From Enterobacillus tribolii (GTDB lineage: Bacteria > Pseudomonadota > Gammaproteobacteria > Enterobacterales > Enterobacteriaceae), in NCBI RefSeq assembly GCF_003363015.1, contig NZ_QRAP01000002.1, positions 186,001 to 250,000 of the forward strand: DNA of 64,000 nt, given 5' to 3'. Below are positions 1 to 7,700 of the stretch, piece by piece; the first letter of the stretch is position 1; each line of letters opens with the position of its first letter. The notes under the pieces were generated by a model that searched no databases, had not been told where the DNA came from, and saw only the letters and a program-made list of their open reading frames with translations. The position numbers and the translations under genes are program-made.

Positions 1-276
1 CAGAACGATGTCGCCCTCAGCCGCCTGAATATGATTGCCCCGGCTGTCACGGTATTCCGCTTCGCCGGCAAGGATAATGTTCATCACGTCCACGCGCGGA
101 AAGGTGCGGGGCTGCAATGCGGCGCCCGGCGCCAGAACATCCTGGTTCAGGACGCGCAATGCGGCGTAGCCCATCATCTTGGGGTCGAAATAGTGATTGA
201 AGGAGAACGTGTAGCGGGAGCGGAGCCAGCCGAAGTCAGCATGTCCGCACTGTTTTACCGGTCTTGGTGTAATCAT
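1..276 (-). CDS. yhaK: Pirin-like bicupin YhaK, N-terminal part
   Basis: The gene runs off the left edge; 92 N-terminal codons are visible. It begins at ATG (276-274) behind a GGGGA ribosome site. The protein starts MITPRPVKQCGHADFGW and continues with SFNHYFDP and RVLNQDVLAPGAALQPRTFP, which closely match E. coli YhaK, a pirin/quercetinase-like bicupin. YhaK is cytosolic and redox-related, without a settled substrate. It is divergent from yhaJ across 239 bases, the same pairing as in E. coli. The C-terminal cupin cannot be judged from this window. Confidence 0.9.
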   Translation of the reverse strand, partial: MITPRPVKQCGHADFGWLRSRYTFSFNHYFDPKMMGYAALRVLNQDVLAPGAALQPRTFPRVDVMNIILAGEAEYRDSRGNHIQAAEGDIVL

Positions 277-515
277 GGTCGTCAGTCCCCGGGAAATATT
301 GATAAAGCCGACAATGCCATGTGGGGTGCAGAGCGTATTTTTGCGTAATAAGTGTACCTTGCACCGTGCGTCGCTGTGAATATGGCGTTAATTTCCATAA
401 GCCGGCGGGCGGCGATTATCGGATAATTCATGCTGTTATAGTAAGCGTCTGGACGCCGGATTGTTAGCCAGTTAATCTGGTCACTATATTCAAAATTCCT
501 GAACAGAAGGATGTT

Positions 516-1409
516 ATGAGTAAAGATCGTGCGCTGACGCTGGAAGCCCTACGGGTTATGGATGCCATTGACCGCCGCGGTAGTTTCGCGGCGGCGGCGG
601 ATGAGCTGGGCAGAGTGCCCTCGGCACTGAGTTACACCATGCAGAAACTGGAAGAAGAACTCGACGTGGTGCTGTTTGATCGCTCGGGACATCGTACCAA
701 GTTCACCAATGTCGGGCGTATGTTGCTGGAGCGCGGCCGCATTTTGCTGGAAGCGGCGGACAAGCTGACCGCTGATGCGGAAGCGCTGTCGCGCGGCTGG
801 GAAACGCATATCACCGTGGTTTGCGAGGCGCTGGTGCCCGCAGCCCAGCTTTTCCCGTTGGTGGAGAAACTGGCGCAGAAGGCCAACACCCAGATTTCCC
901 TGGTGACCGAAGTGCTGGCGGGGGCATGGGAGCGGCTGGAACAGGGCAAGGCGGACATCGTGTTGGCTCCCGACCTGCATTTCCGTTCGTCCTCCGAAGT
1001 GAACATGCGCAAGCTGTATAAAGTGATGAGCGTGTACGTCGCCAGCCCGGACCACCCGATTCATCAGGAGCCGGAACCGCTGTCTGAGGCGACGCGCGTG
1101 AAATACCGCGGCATTGCGGTGGCGGATACCGCACGCGAGCGCCCGGTATTGACGGTACAGTTGCTGGACAAGCAGCCCCGGATGACGGTCAGCTCGATGG
1201 AAGATAAGCGGCGGGCGCTGTTGCAGGGCCTGGGCGTTGCGACCATGCCTTATCCGATGGTGGAGGAAGACATTGCGCAGGGCCGGCTGCGTGTGGTCAG
1301 CGCGGAGTACAGTGCAGAGACCGACATCATTATGGCCTGGCGTCGTGACAGCATGGGCGAAGCCAAGTCCTGGTTGCTGCGGGAGATCCCCAAGCTGCTG
1401 GCCCGCTGA
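516..1409 (+). CDS. yhaJ: LysR-type regulator YhaJ
   Basis: A full-length LysR regulator of 297 aa. The N-terminal winged helix-turn-helix (about residues 8-65, with GSFAAAADELGRVPSALSYT) precedes an effector-binding domain. Sequence identity to E. coli YhaJ is very high through VADTARERPVLTVQLLDKQP and MAWRRDSMGEAKSW. ATG 516 is preferred over ATG 511 because AGAAGG lies five bases before it. In E. coli, YhaJ is reported to respond to aromatic compounds and to activate yqjF, which lies 2.4 kb away here. An EamA exporter follows after six bases and is probably co-transcribed. Confidence 0.93.
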   Translation: MSKDRALTLEALRVMDAIDRRGSFAAAADELGRVPSALSYTMQKLEEELDVVLFDRSGHRTKFTNVGRMLLERGRILLEAADKLTADAEALSRGWETHITVVCEALVPAAQLFPLVEKLAQKANTQISLVTEVLAGAWERLEQGKADIVLAPDLHFRSSSEVNMRKLYKVMSVYVASPDHPIHQEPEPLSEATRVKYRGIAVADTARERPVLTVQLLDKQPRMTVSSMEDKRRALLQGLGVATMPYPMVEEDIAQGRLRVVSAEYSAETDIIMAWRRDSMGEAKSWLLREIPKLLAR

Positions 1410-1415
1410 GTCATC

Positions 1416-2282
1416 ATGATGAACATTGACGTAATACGGCGCCGTGCTTTGTGGCAGATGCATGGCGCTACCGTTCTGTTCGGCATTTCCGGTATCTTCG
1501 GCAAACTGATTGCCAGCAGCGCCTCCATGCTGGTGTTCGGCCGCTCCGCTTTCGCCCTGGCGGCGATGTCGTTGCTGTTGCTCCGGCTGCGTCGTTTCCC
1601 CTGGCAGGATTTAACCGTGCGCGGCGTTGTCAGCCTGTGCGCCTGCGGCGCGCTGTTGTGTGCGCACTGGGTAACGTTTTTCATTGCTGTTAAGGTTGGC
1701 GGCGTGGCAGTTGGAACGCTGGGGTTCGCGTGTTTTCCCGCTTTCGTGGCGTTGCTGGAAGGGGTGCTGTTCAGGGAAAAACTTACCGGGGCGGAATATC
1801 TGTTGATTGCGCTGGTTTCCATCGGCCTGGTGCTGGTCACGCCGGATTTCAGTTTTGACAACCGTGCGACGGAAGGGCTGATGTGGGGCGTGCTGTCCGG
1901 CCTTATCTATGCGCTGCTGGCGCTGGCAAACCGCCGCGCGGCGGCCAGCATCAACGGCGGTCAGGTGTGCTGGTGGCAGAATCTGACGGTGTTGGTGCTG
2001 CTTGCCCCTTTCTGTCTGCGCGACGTTCCTGCTGTGTCCGGCATCGATTGGTTATGGATCGCCTGCCTCGGCCTGCTGTGCACCGGGCTGGCGTACAGCT
2101 TGTTTATCAATAGTCTGCAGGTGCTGAAGGCGCGGGTGGCGGCGATGATTATCGCACTGGAACCGGTCTATGCGATCTTAGTGGCATGGGTGCTGTTTCA
2201 TGAAACGCCCTCGCTGCGTATGGTGGCCGGCGGGGCGCTGATTATTTTTGCCGTATGCTGGACCGCCCGGCGCAAAAGCTGA
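1416..2282 (+). CDS. EamA/DMT-family exporter
   Basis: A 288-aa membrane protein with about ten hydrophobic segments and two EamA repeats (roughly residues 12-140 and 150-285). The C-terminal repeat carries ALEPVYAILVAWVLFHE, typical of drug/metabolite transporters that export amino acids or small metabolites. The substrate cannot be read from the sequence. It starts six bases after the yhaJ stop, so the two are probably translationally coupled, and the pump may serve whatever YhaJ senses (inference). ATG codons at 1416 and 1419 are both possible starts. E. coli has no orthologue at this position. Confidence 0.85.
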   Translation: MMNIDVIRRRALWQMHGATVLFGISGIFGKLIASSASMLVFGRSAFALAAMSLLLLRLRRFPWQDLTVRGVVSLCACGALLCAHWVTFFIAVKVGGVAVGTLGFACFPAFVALLEGVLFREKLTGAEYLLIALVSIGLVLVTPDFSFDNRATEGLMWGVLSGLIYALLALANRRAAASINGGQVCWWQNLTVLVLLAPFCLRDVPAVSGIDWLWIACLGLLCTGLAYSLFINSLQVLKARVAAMIIALEPVYAILVAWVLFHETPSLRMVAGGALIIFAVCWTARRKS

Positions 2283-2305
2283 GTGACGCCGGGCAGTAGG
2301 CAGGA

Positions 2306-3292
2306 TCAGCCGAATTTGCTCGCGCGATCATGCGGCGCATTCAGATCCTGCTGCGGGCCGATGGAGATAATACCCGTCGGGTTAATGGTTTTGTGGCTGC
2401 GGTAGTAGTGGTTGCGGATATGGGCGAAATTTACCGTCTGCGCGATGCCCGGCATCTGGTAGATGTCGCGCAGGAAACCGTACAGGTTGGGGAAGTCGCT
2501 CAGGCGCTTCAGGTCGCATTTAAAATGCGTGACGTAAACCGGATCGAAGCGGATCAAGGTGGTCCACAAACGTAAATCGGCTTCGGTCAGGTTCGCACCG
2601 GTCAGGTAACGCTGGCGCGCCAGAATGTCTTCCAGCCGTTCGAGTGACGTGAAAAGGATGCCGACGGCTTCGTCATACGCTTCCTGAGAAGTGGCGAAAC
2701 CCGCTTTGTAGACGCCGTTGTTTACCGTGTCGTAGATCCAGCCATTCAGTTCATCAATCTGCGCGCGCAGCGCCGGCGGGTAATAATCGCCCGGCGTGGC
2801 GCCCAAATCATCAAATGCCTCGTTGAACATACGAATGATTTCGGCGGACTCGTTGCTGACGATGGTCTGGCGCTTTTTGTCCCACAGTACGGGCACGGTA
2901 ACCCGGCCGCTGTAATGCGGGTCGGCTTTGAGATAAAGCTGATACAGATAATCTGACTGATATAAATCGTCGCCGGTTACGTCCGGAAAATCCGTCGCGA
3001 AGGTCCAGCCGTGTTCGAACATCAGGGGGTTGACCACGGAAACCGGGATCATCGCCTCAAGGCCTTTCAGCTTGCGCATCAGCAGTGTGCGGTGGGCCCA
3101 GGGGCAGGCGAGGGAAACGTACAGATGGTAGCGATCTTTTTCCGCCGCGAAGCCGCCTTCTCCCTGTGGGCCGGGCTGACCGTCGCGGGTGAGCCAGTTG
3201 CGAAACTGCGCGGTGGTGCGTTTGAAGTGCCCGCCGGTGGATTTCGTGTCGTACCAGACGTCCTGCCAGACGCCATCAACTAATCTTCCCAT
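2306..3292 (-). CDS. yqjG: Glutathionyl-hydroquinone reductase YqjG
   Basis: A Xi-class glutathione S-transferase of 328 aa, the same length as E. coli YqjG. It reduces glutathionyl-hydroquinones, releasing hydroquinone and GSSG, in the cytoplasm. The thioredoxin-like domain holds the catalytic Cys63 in SLACPWAHRTLL; the helical GST domain follows with RYLTGANLTEADLRLW. It lies downstream of yqjF on the same strand, with a strong hairpin between them. It converges with the EamA exporter across 23 bases. Confidence 0.95.
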   Translation of the reverse strand: MGRLVDGVWQDVWYDTKSTGGHFKRTTAQFRNWLTRDGQPGPQGEGGFAAEKDRYHLYVSLACPWAHRTLLMRKLKGLEAMIPVSVVNPLMFEHGWTFATDFPDVTGDDLYQSDYLYQLYLKADPHYSGRVTVPVLWDKKRQTIVSNESAEIIRMFNEAFDDLGATPGDYYPPALRAQIDELNGWIYDTVNNGVYKAGFATSQEAYDEAVGILFTSLERLEDILARQRYLTGANLTEADLRLWTTLIRFDPVYVTHFKCDLKRLSDFPNLYGFLRDIYQMPGIAQTVNFAHIRNHYYRSHKTINPTGIISIGPQQDLNAPHDRASKFG

Positions 3293-3322
3293 GGAGTACC
3301 TCCCAACCAGTTAAAGCAGGAT

Positions 3323-3350
3323 GCGGGGGCGATATCGCTATCGCCCCCGC
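3323..3350 (-). other. Strong intercistronic hairpin between yqjF and yqjG
   Basis: A perfect 12-bp inverted repeat (GCGGGGGCGATA / TATCGCCCCCGC). On the minus-strand transcript it has a GCGA loop, a GNRA tetraloop. No clear U-run follows in the yqjG direction, so it is more likely an mRNA-stabilising or attenuating hairpin than a full terminator. Confidence 0.6.
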
Positions 3351-3362
3351 GGAAAAACGACC

Positions 3363-3755
3363 TTACCATTTTTTGTTCAGCAGGCGATCGATGCTGTATG
3401 CGCCCGGGCCAACGATGGCCAGCAACAGGTAACCGCCGGCGATGGTGAAGTTCTTCATAAACATAATCTGGTTCACGCCGTCTGCAAAGTTGTTGTGGAA
3501 CAGGAACGCCGTCAACAGGGTAAACAAGGCGGTGATAAGCGCCGTTGTACGGGTCAGCAGGCCGAACAGTACCGCCAGTCCGCCACCCAGCTCCAGCAGA
3601 ATGGTCAGCGGCAGCAATGCGCCCGGAACGCCCATGGCTTCCATATACTGTTGCGTGCCGGCGTAGGCGGTCACTTTGCCGTAACCGGCAACGATGAACA
3701 GAATCGGCATCAGGATACGGGCAATCAACAGGCCTGCGTTTTCTACGTTTTTCAT
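3363..3755 (-). CDS. yqjF: DoxX-family inner membrane protein YqjF
   Basis: A 130-aa DoxX-family protein with four predicted membrane helices and the family motif GGGLAVLFGL. The frame opens at 3770, but ATG 3755 is chosen because GGAG lies six bases before it and the length then equals E. coli YqjF. The biochemical role is unsettled; DoxX proteins are tied to thiol/quinone redox stress. In E. coli, yqjF is induced by nitroaromatic breakdown products through YhaJ, and its promoter is used as an explosives sensor. A palindrome in the upstream gap is a candidate operator. Confidence 0.92.
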   Translation of the reverse strand: MKNVENAGLLIARILMPILFIVAGYGKVTAYAGTQQYMEAMGVPGALLPLTILLELGGGLAVLFGLLTRTTALITALFTLLTAFLFHNNFADGVNQIMFMKNFTIAGGYLLLAIVGPGAYSIDRLLNKKW

Positions 3756-4071
3756 TTCAAACTCCGTCAAAAAAAAAGATTTCCGCCGCAGCGGTTTATA
3801 AACATGGTGGGGCGGTTATCAGCCCGTGTCTTTGCGATGGAGTAATGGTAGGAGAAACTGATCCGAAGTGTTAGCGAGTAAAATTGTCAATCTTCATCAA
3901 AAAAAATGAATCTTAATTTTTAAAAGAAAATATCTTATATCAGTGGGTTATAATGAGATTTTTCGTTTGGATATGGATGGGAGTACAAACTGTACTGACT
4001 TAAACAGATAATTTAAATGTTATGCTAACGTGATGAAATTAATAAGAAAGCGGGGTAATTCTGTGGGGAAA
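3756..4071 (-). promoter_or_regulatory. AT-rich yqjF upstream region with a 15-bp palindrome
   Basis: This 316-base gap has no convincing gene and is markedly AT-rich. It contains the inverted repeat AGTACA-AAC-TGTACT (3982-3996), 227-241 bases upstream of the yqjF start. A short dyad in a yqjF promoter fits a LysR-type (YhaJ) site, but the assignment is inference. Poly-A/T tracts lie around 3898-3935. Confidence 0.4.
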
Positions 4072-4359
4072 TCAGGCGCGGAAAGTACGGCGTACCAAGC
4101 GGATCGCTCCCCATGTGCTGGCGACATAGCGTGACCAGCGCAGCGCTTTAACGGGGTGGCGGGCGCTATAGAGGGCAAACAGGCCGGAGGCGAACACCAG
4201 GTACTTGCGCCAGCCGAGGAGAACGGAAACGCCGTGATCGAGCGGCGCGGTTTTTTCCAGCCACGCGCTACGCTGTGCGGCCAGATCAAGGCGCTGTTGC
4301 TGAATCTGGCCCAGCAGGCGGGCTTTTTCCTGTTGCAGATCCTTGCGGCTGCGGCTCAC
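4072..4359 (-). CDS. yqjK: YqjK family protein
   Basis: A 95-aa protein close in length to E. coli YqjK (99 aa). An N-terminal basic coiled-coil stretch (KDLQQEKARLLGQIQQQRLD) precedes a hydrophobic stretch near residues 48-65. The function is unknown. It starts with GTG at 4359, and its first bases overlap the yqjE stop as GTGA, so translation is coupled. It is the last gene of the yqjD-yqjE-yqjK operon. Confidence 0.88.
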   Translation of the reverse strand: MSRSRKDLQQEKARLLGQIQQQRLDLAAQRSAWLEKTAPLDHGVSVLLGWRKYLVFASGLFALYSARHPVKALRWSRYVASTWGAIRLVRRTFRA

Positions 4360-4757
4360 TTTCTTTTGTCCTCCAGCAATTCACGGTCGATTGCCAGTTG
4401 GCGGCGGCTTGCGCCCAGCAGCGTAGAGCGGCGCGCTTTGCTCAATGTCCAGATGACGCCGATAAGCGCCAACCCGAGCAGAATAGCGGCGGTAATCGCC
4501 AGCGCCGTCAGACGATAAGCGGGATCAACGGCCAGGAAAATCAGGATGAGCAGCGTCATCAGGCCGAACGCGGTGAACAGCAGCGTAATCCCGGCCATCA
4601 TCAGCAACTGGATGAGGTGGTTTTTCTCTTCTTCCAGCTCAACCACAGCGAGACGCAAACGCGTCTCCGCCATGCTGACCAGCAGGGTCATGATGCGCTG
4701 GCCGATACGAAGAGCCCCGATCGCGGGGCCTCTCTCCTCCGGGGAACGATCGGTCAT
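4356..4757 (-). CDS. yqjE: Phage holin III-like membrane protein YqjE
   Basis: A 133-aa protein matching E. coli YqjE in length and order. Two membrane segments (about residues 45-70 and 78-100, including LLFTAFGLMTLLILIFLAV) are flanked by charged helices, the layout of the DUF1469/Phage_holin_3_6 family. The biochemical function is unknown. ATG 4757 begins MTDRSPEERG; the frame is open further upstream but that part overlaps yqjD. It lies two bases after the yqjD stop. Confidence 0.9.
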   Translation of the reverse strand: MTDRSPEERGPAIGALRIGQRIMTLLVSMAETRLRLAVVELEEEKNHLIQLLMMAGITLLFTAFGLMTLLILIFLAVDPAYRLTALAITAAILLGLALIGVIWTLSKARRSTLLGASRRQLAIDRELLEDKRK

Positions 4758-4759
4758 TA

Positions 4760-5065
4760 TTAACGGCGGGCCAGCAGAACGCCAAGCACCACGCCAACGG
4801 CGGCACCGATACCTACGCCAGCCCACGGCTTGTCATGCACGTAGTTGTCGGCGCGTCCGGCCAGCTCTTTGGTTTGGCTGGCGACTTTTTCACTGGCATT
4901 GCTGAGGCGATCGCGGGTATCCGCTAACGCGTTTTGCGCTTTGGTACGCAGTTTTTCCAACTCGGCCTTGGGTTTATCCGCAGAAGAGTTCAGTACTTCT
5001 TCCAGGGTGTCTGCCAGTGCTTTTAGCTCGGCGCGCAGTTGTTCTGAAGTAGTCTCATTTGCCAT
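4760..5065 (-). CDS. yqjD: Ribosome-associated membrane protein YqjD (ElaB/DUF883 family)
   Basis: A 101-aa protein with a long amphipathic helix (residues 5-75) and one C-terminal membrane anchor, GVGIGAAVGVVLGVLLARR. In E. coli, YqjD binds 70S/100S ribosomes in stationary phase through the N-terminal part and tethers them to the inner membrane; expression there is RpoS-dependent. ATG 5065 has an ideal AAGGAG six bases upstream; the longer open frame lacks one. It is the first gene of yqjD-yqjE-yqjK. E. coli yqjC is missing between this gene and mzrA. Confidence 0.93.
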   Translation of the reverse strand: MANETTSEQLRAELKALADTLEEVLNSSADKPKAELEKLRTKAQNALADTRDRLSNASEKVASQTKELAGRADNYVHDKPWAGVGIGAAVGVVLGVLLARR

Positions 5066-5227
5066 TATTAAACTCCTTAACGTTACCGACATGGTCTTTT
5101 AACATAGCGGGATTAATTAACGATCGCAAAACTATTTTATCTATTCCTCCCGACATACGGCGGGCCAAAACAATGCGGGCAGGAGAAATCACCGCATAAT
5201 CATCTAACCATAATGGGTATAAAGAAA

Positions 5228-5596
5228 TTAGCGTAAATGTGCGCTGGCAGGCGGCGTTTTGGGTAAAAAGCGGTTAAAGCCTGTGGAAGCGGGAGATGAG
5301 GTGATGATGATGCCTTTTGGCAGCGAAGCGAGTAGCACCCGGCGGGCGACGTCTCGCTGCTGGGGCTTTTCCAGATGGATCCGCAGACCTTGTTCCGTCA
5401 GCGTAATATCATGTACGGGAATGTTTTTTTCATGCAGTTTCTGATAGACGTAGAAACCATCAGGAACCGTTTGGCCTGCCGCGCCGGCGCGGATTTGCAA
5501 ATCGTTATCCTGCTTCCCGGAAGAGGGAAGCAGGATAACGAACAGGCAGATGAGCGTAAATGCCGCTGTCAGCCACAGCGCGGCCGTTCCACGCAT
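5228..5596 (-). CDS. mzrA: EnvZ/OmpR modulator MzrA
   Basis: A 122-aa bitopic inner-membrane protein: an N-terminal membrane helix (residues 5-25, LWLTAAFTLICLFVILL) and a periplasmic domain with VPDGFYVYQKL. In E. coli, MzrA contacts the sensor EnvZ and links the CpxAR and EnvZ/OmpR systems. It starts two bases after the yqjA stop, so the two are co-transcribed as in E. coli. The C-terminal tail (PKTPPASAHLR) is proline-rich. Confidence 0.9.
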   Translation of the reverse strand: MRGTAALWLTAAFTLICLFVILLPSSGKQDNDLQIRAGAAGQTVPDGFYVYQKLHEKNIPVHDITLTEQGLRIHLEKPQQRDVARRVLLASLPKGIIITSSPASTGFNRFLPKTPPASAHLR

Positions 5597-5598
5597 AA

Positions 5599-6282
5599 TT
5601 ATTTGTTCTTCTCCTGACCGGGAGCCGTATTGGTGTTCTTTTTACGCCACAGAACGATCAGCGAGCCAACCAGCCCGCACACCAGCAGAACTAACGGCAG
5701 CATCATCAGGATGAACATCAGCTGTTCTTCATAGTGGCGGAAAATCGGGGTTTTGCCGAGCATAAACCCGAAAGACGTCAAAATGATGACCCACAGGAAA
5801 CCGCTCATCCAGTTGAAGAACTGAAAACGGGCGTTGTTCAGGCCGGACAGCCCGGCAATCAGGGGCAGCAGGGTACGCACGAACGCCAGAAAACGGCCAA
5901 TCAGCAGGGCGGCGAGGCCGTGACGGTGAAAAAGCTGGTGCGCGCGCTGGTGATAATGCGCGGGCAGGTGAGTAAGCCAGGTTTGCACCAGTTTGGTATT
6001 ACCCAGCCATTTCCCCTGTATGTAGCCCACCCAACAGCCAAGACTGGCTGCGCTGGTGAGGATCAACAACGTCATGGGGAAGCCCATGGTGCCTTTGGCG
6101 ATCAGTACGCCGACCAGGATCAGCAGGCTGTCTCCGGGTAAAAACGCCGCGGGGAGCAGGCCGTTTTCAAGGAACAGAATGATGAATAAAACGCCGTAAA
6201 TCGCCCATACCAGCGAAGGATCGGCCAGCATGTCGTAGTCTTGATTCCACAGGGCATGTACTAAATCTTTTATGATGTCCAT
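5599..6282 (-). CDS. yqjA: DedA-family membrane transporter YqjA
   Basis: A DedA/VTT protein of 227 aa (E. coli 220). It carries the DedA signature [12 protein letters not shown] and the conserved [19 protein letters not shown]. In E. coli, YqjA is a proton-dependent inner-membrane protein needed with YghB for division, alkaline tolerance and drug resistance, probably through undecaprenyl phosphate or lipid transport. It starts at ATG 6282 after AGGA and heads the yqjA-mzrA operon. The window also encodes uppP, which acts on the same lipid carrier. Confidence 0.95.
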   Translation of the reverse strand: MDIIKDLVHALWNQDYDMLADPSLVWAIYGVLFIILFLENGLLPAAFLPGDSLLILVGVLIAKGTMGFPMTLLILTSAASLGCWVGYIQGKWLGNTKLVQTWLTHLPAHYHQRAHQLFHRHGLAALLIGRFLAFVRTLLPLIAGLSGLNNARFQFFNWMSGFLWVIILTSFGFMLGKTPIFRHYEEQLMFILMMLPLVLLVCGLVGSLIVLWRKKNTNTAPGQEKNK

Positions 6283-6389
6283 CGGTGATTCCTGGGTACT
6301 GAGTTCATGCTCCCCTCTTCCTCCGGTATACCCGGCGGCTGTTGAAAAGCGACTGAAAAGGTGGGAGCCAGCTAAATCTTATCGCCTCG

Positions 6390-6896
6390 CTACGCGTAGC
6401 ATGTGTGATAAGTCAGCTTGCCTCTGTATTGAATATTACTCTCTTTCCAGCCACCCAACCGGTTTTGCTGCGGAGGAAACAACCTTACCCGGTTAAGGAT
6501 AGTTGCCAGCGGCGGCGTGCGGAAGAGCGTTGGCTTGATGGACGGGATATACGGAATATGCAACGCCTGCGACAGCGAGTCAGGCTGCGGCGTGTTGTGC
6601 CGTGCCTGTATCAGGCTGGAGCCTTGCTGGAAACGCAATAGGGCGCTTAACTGATGCGTGGTATAGCGGCGTTTATATTTCTGATTGCCGTTCTCCGGCA
6701 GCAGAAGGTGGTAATCAGAAACCGGATCGGCAATCGGATGCTCGGAAAAACCGAAGAAGCCCTGTGACTGCCATGTAATAGCCGTCTTGCCGGAGGCCAC
6801 GCTGACCCAGCAAAGCAATAACGGAAAAAAGATGGCAGAGATGAAGTGCTTCAATATCTTGTTGCGCCCGGATACATGGAGAAAAACTGCGCTCAC
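6390..6896 (-). CDS. Hypothetical exported protein
   Basis: I do not recognise this 168-aa protein. It has a plausible Sec signal peptide: basic KILKH, a hydrophobic core FISAIFFPLLLCWVSVAS, then a likely cut near residue 36. The mature part is rich in Tyr, Gln, Pro and Arg, with no membrane helix and one cysteine near the end. The only early start is GTG 6896, with a poor ribosome site, so the start is uncertain. It lies 121 bases downstream of crcB on the same strand. E. coli has no equivalent at this place. Confidence 0.5.
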   Translation of the reverse strand: MSAVFLHVSGRNKILKHFISAIFFPLLLCWVSVASGKTAITWQSQGFFGFSEHPIADPVSDYHLLLPENGNQKYKRRYTTHQLSALLRFQQGSSLIQARHNTPQPDSLSQALHIPYIPSIKPTLFRTPPLATILNRVRLFPPQQNRLGGWKESNIQYRGKLTYHTCYA

Positions 6897-7017
6897 TTTA
6901 ACAAAAGAGAGCGCACTGAAACAGTAGAAAATAGGAGTTGTAGAAGGAATATTGTCAAAAGTCGGTATTTTCAGAAAGCAGGGTGTTGGTTAATGCATCG
7001 CTGCTTTTTCCGGCCAT

Positions 7018-7413
7018 TTACATTTGGCCGCTGCCGCGGCTCAGCAGTGCGTAACCAACGGCGACGGCCGACAGGCAAAACACCAGGTTCAGCACCACGT
7101 TCAGCGCCGCTTTCAGCCAGTACCCCTGGGTGAACAGCGCCAGGGTGTCAAAGGAGAACGTGGAAAACGTCGTCAATGCGCCGAGAAAACCCACCCCGAT
7201 AAGCGGGCGCCAGTGCGGGGCGATCAACGTACCGTTCATCAGGGCGGCGCTCAGCAGGCCCATAATGAAAGAACCCACGATGTTTACGGCCAGTGTGGCG
7301 TAGGGAAAACCGTTACCGAACCAGGCGGCAAACCAGTTGGTAACCTGAAAGCGACTGATCGCGCCTGCGGCTCCGCCAAATGCGACAATAAGTAATGTCA
7401 TGCCGTAACTCAT
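7018..7413 (-). CDS. crcB: Fluoride channel CrcB/Fluc
   Basis: A 131-aa four-helix membrane protein of the Fluc family, which forms dual-topology dimers that let fluoride leave the cytoplasm. Family motifs are clear: GGAAGAISRF, PYATLAVNIVGSFIMG and GFLGALTTFSTFSFD, which holds the pore phenylalanines. The start codon ATG 7413 follows AGGAG. Its 230-base leader holds a fluoride riboswitch and a terminator-like hairpin, so it should be expressed only when fluoride rises. Confidence 0.95.
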   Translation of the reverse strand: MSYGMTLLIVAFGGAAGAISRFQVTNWFAAWFGNGFPYATLAVNIVGSFIMGLLSAALMNGTLIAPHWRPLIGVGFLGALTTFSTFSFDTLALFTQGYWLKAALNVVLNLVFCLSAVAVGYALLSRGSGQM

Positions 7414-7500
7414 TAAAAACTCCTGAAATCCCGCCGGGGGATTAACAATGATCGGATATCACCCGGAAATAGTATGACGGAAAGGCAAGCGCAGCAGCGG

Positions 7501-7553
7501 GAAAGAAAAACAGACACCCGGCAACCCGCCTGCTCTGCCCCGTTATCCGGGTG
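7501..7553 (-). terminator. Putative fluoride-controlled intrinsic terminator in the crcB leader
   Basis: On the minus strand CACCCGG (7553-7547) pairs with CCGGGTG (7521-7515). A U-rich tract read from 7513 to 7501 (TCTGTTTTTCTTTC) follows. It lies just after the fluoride aptamer and before crcB, the usual layout for a transcription-terminating off-state that fluoride relieves. Confidence 0.65.
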
Positions 7554-7570
7554 AGCAACGTATTTTGCCA

Positions 7571-7645
7571 GGCGTCATCAGCCGGGATTAACCCCGGCGG
7601 TTTTCAGCCCGCGAAAGCAGACCGAAGGTGGAACACCATCACCGG
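7571..7645 (-). ncRNA. Fluoride riboswitch (crcB motif)
   Basis: The aptamer reads GGTGATGGTGTTCCACC at its 5' end and CTGATGACGCC at its 3' end, the two hallmark segments of the class. The loop GGTGTT can form the pseudoknot with GACGCC. The second helix is GCCGGG-GTTAAT-CCCGGC. Unlike the compact aptamers I know, an extra 7-bp hairpin (7603-7609 with 7620-7626) sits between the two core segments. It controls crcB, 158 bases downstream. Confidence 0.88.
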
Positions 7646-7700
7646 AAAAGAGTATAGGCGCTGGGGGGCGCAGGGTGCAAATATCCTTACGCGCACGGCG

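Noticed and set aside
549-1463. A 304-codon minus-strand frame over yhaJ
   Set aside because: It lies entirely opposite a conserved LysR gene; its His/Gln/Arg-rich composition is typical of an antisense artefact.
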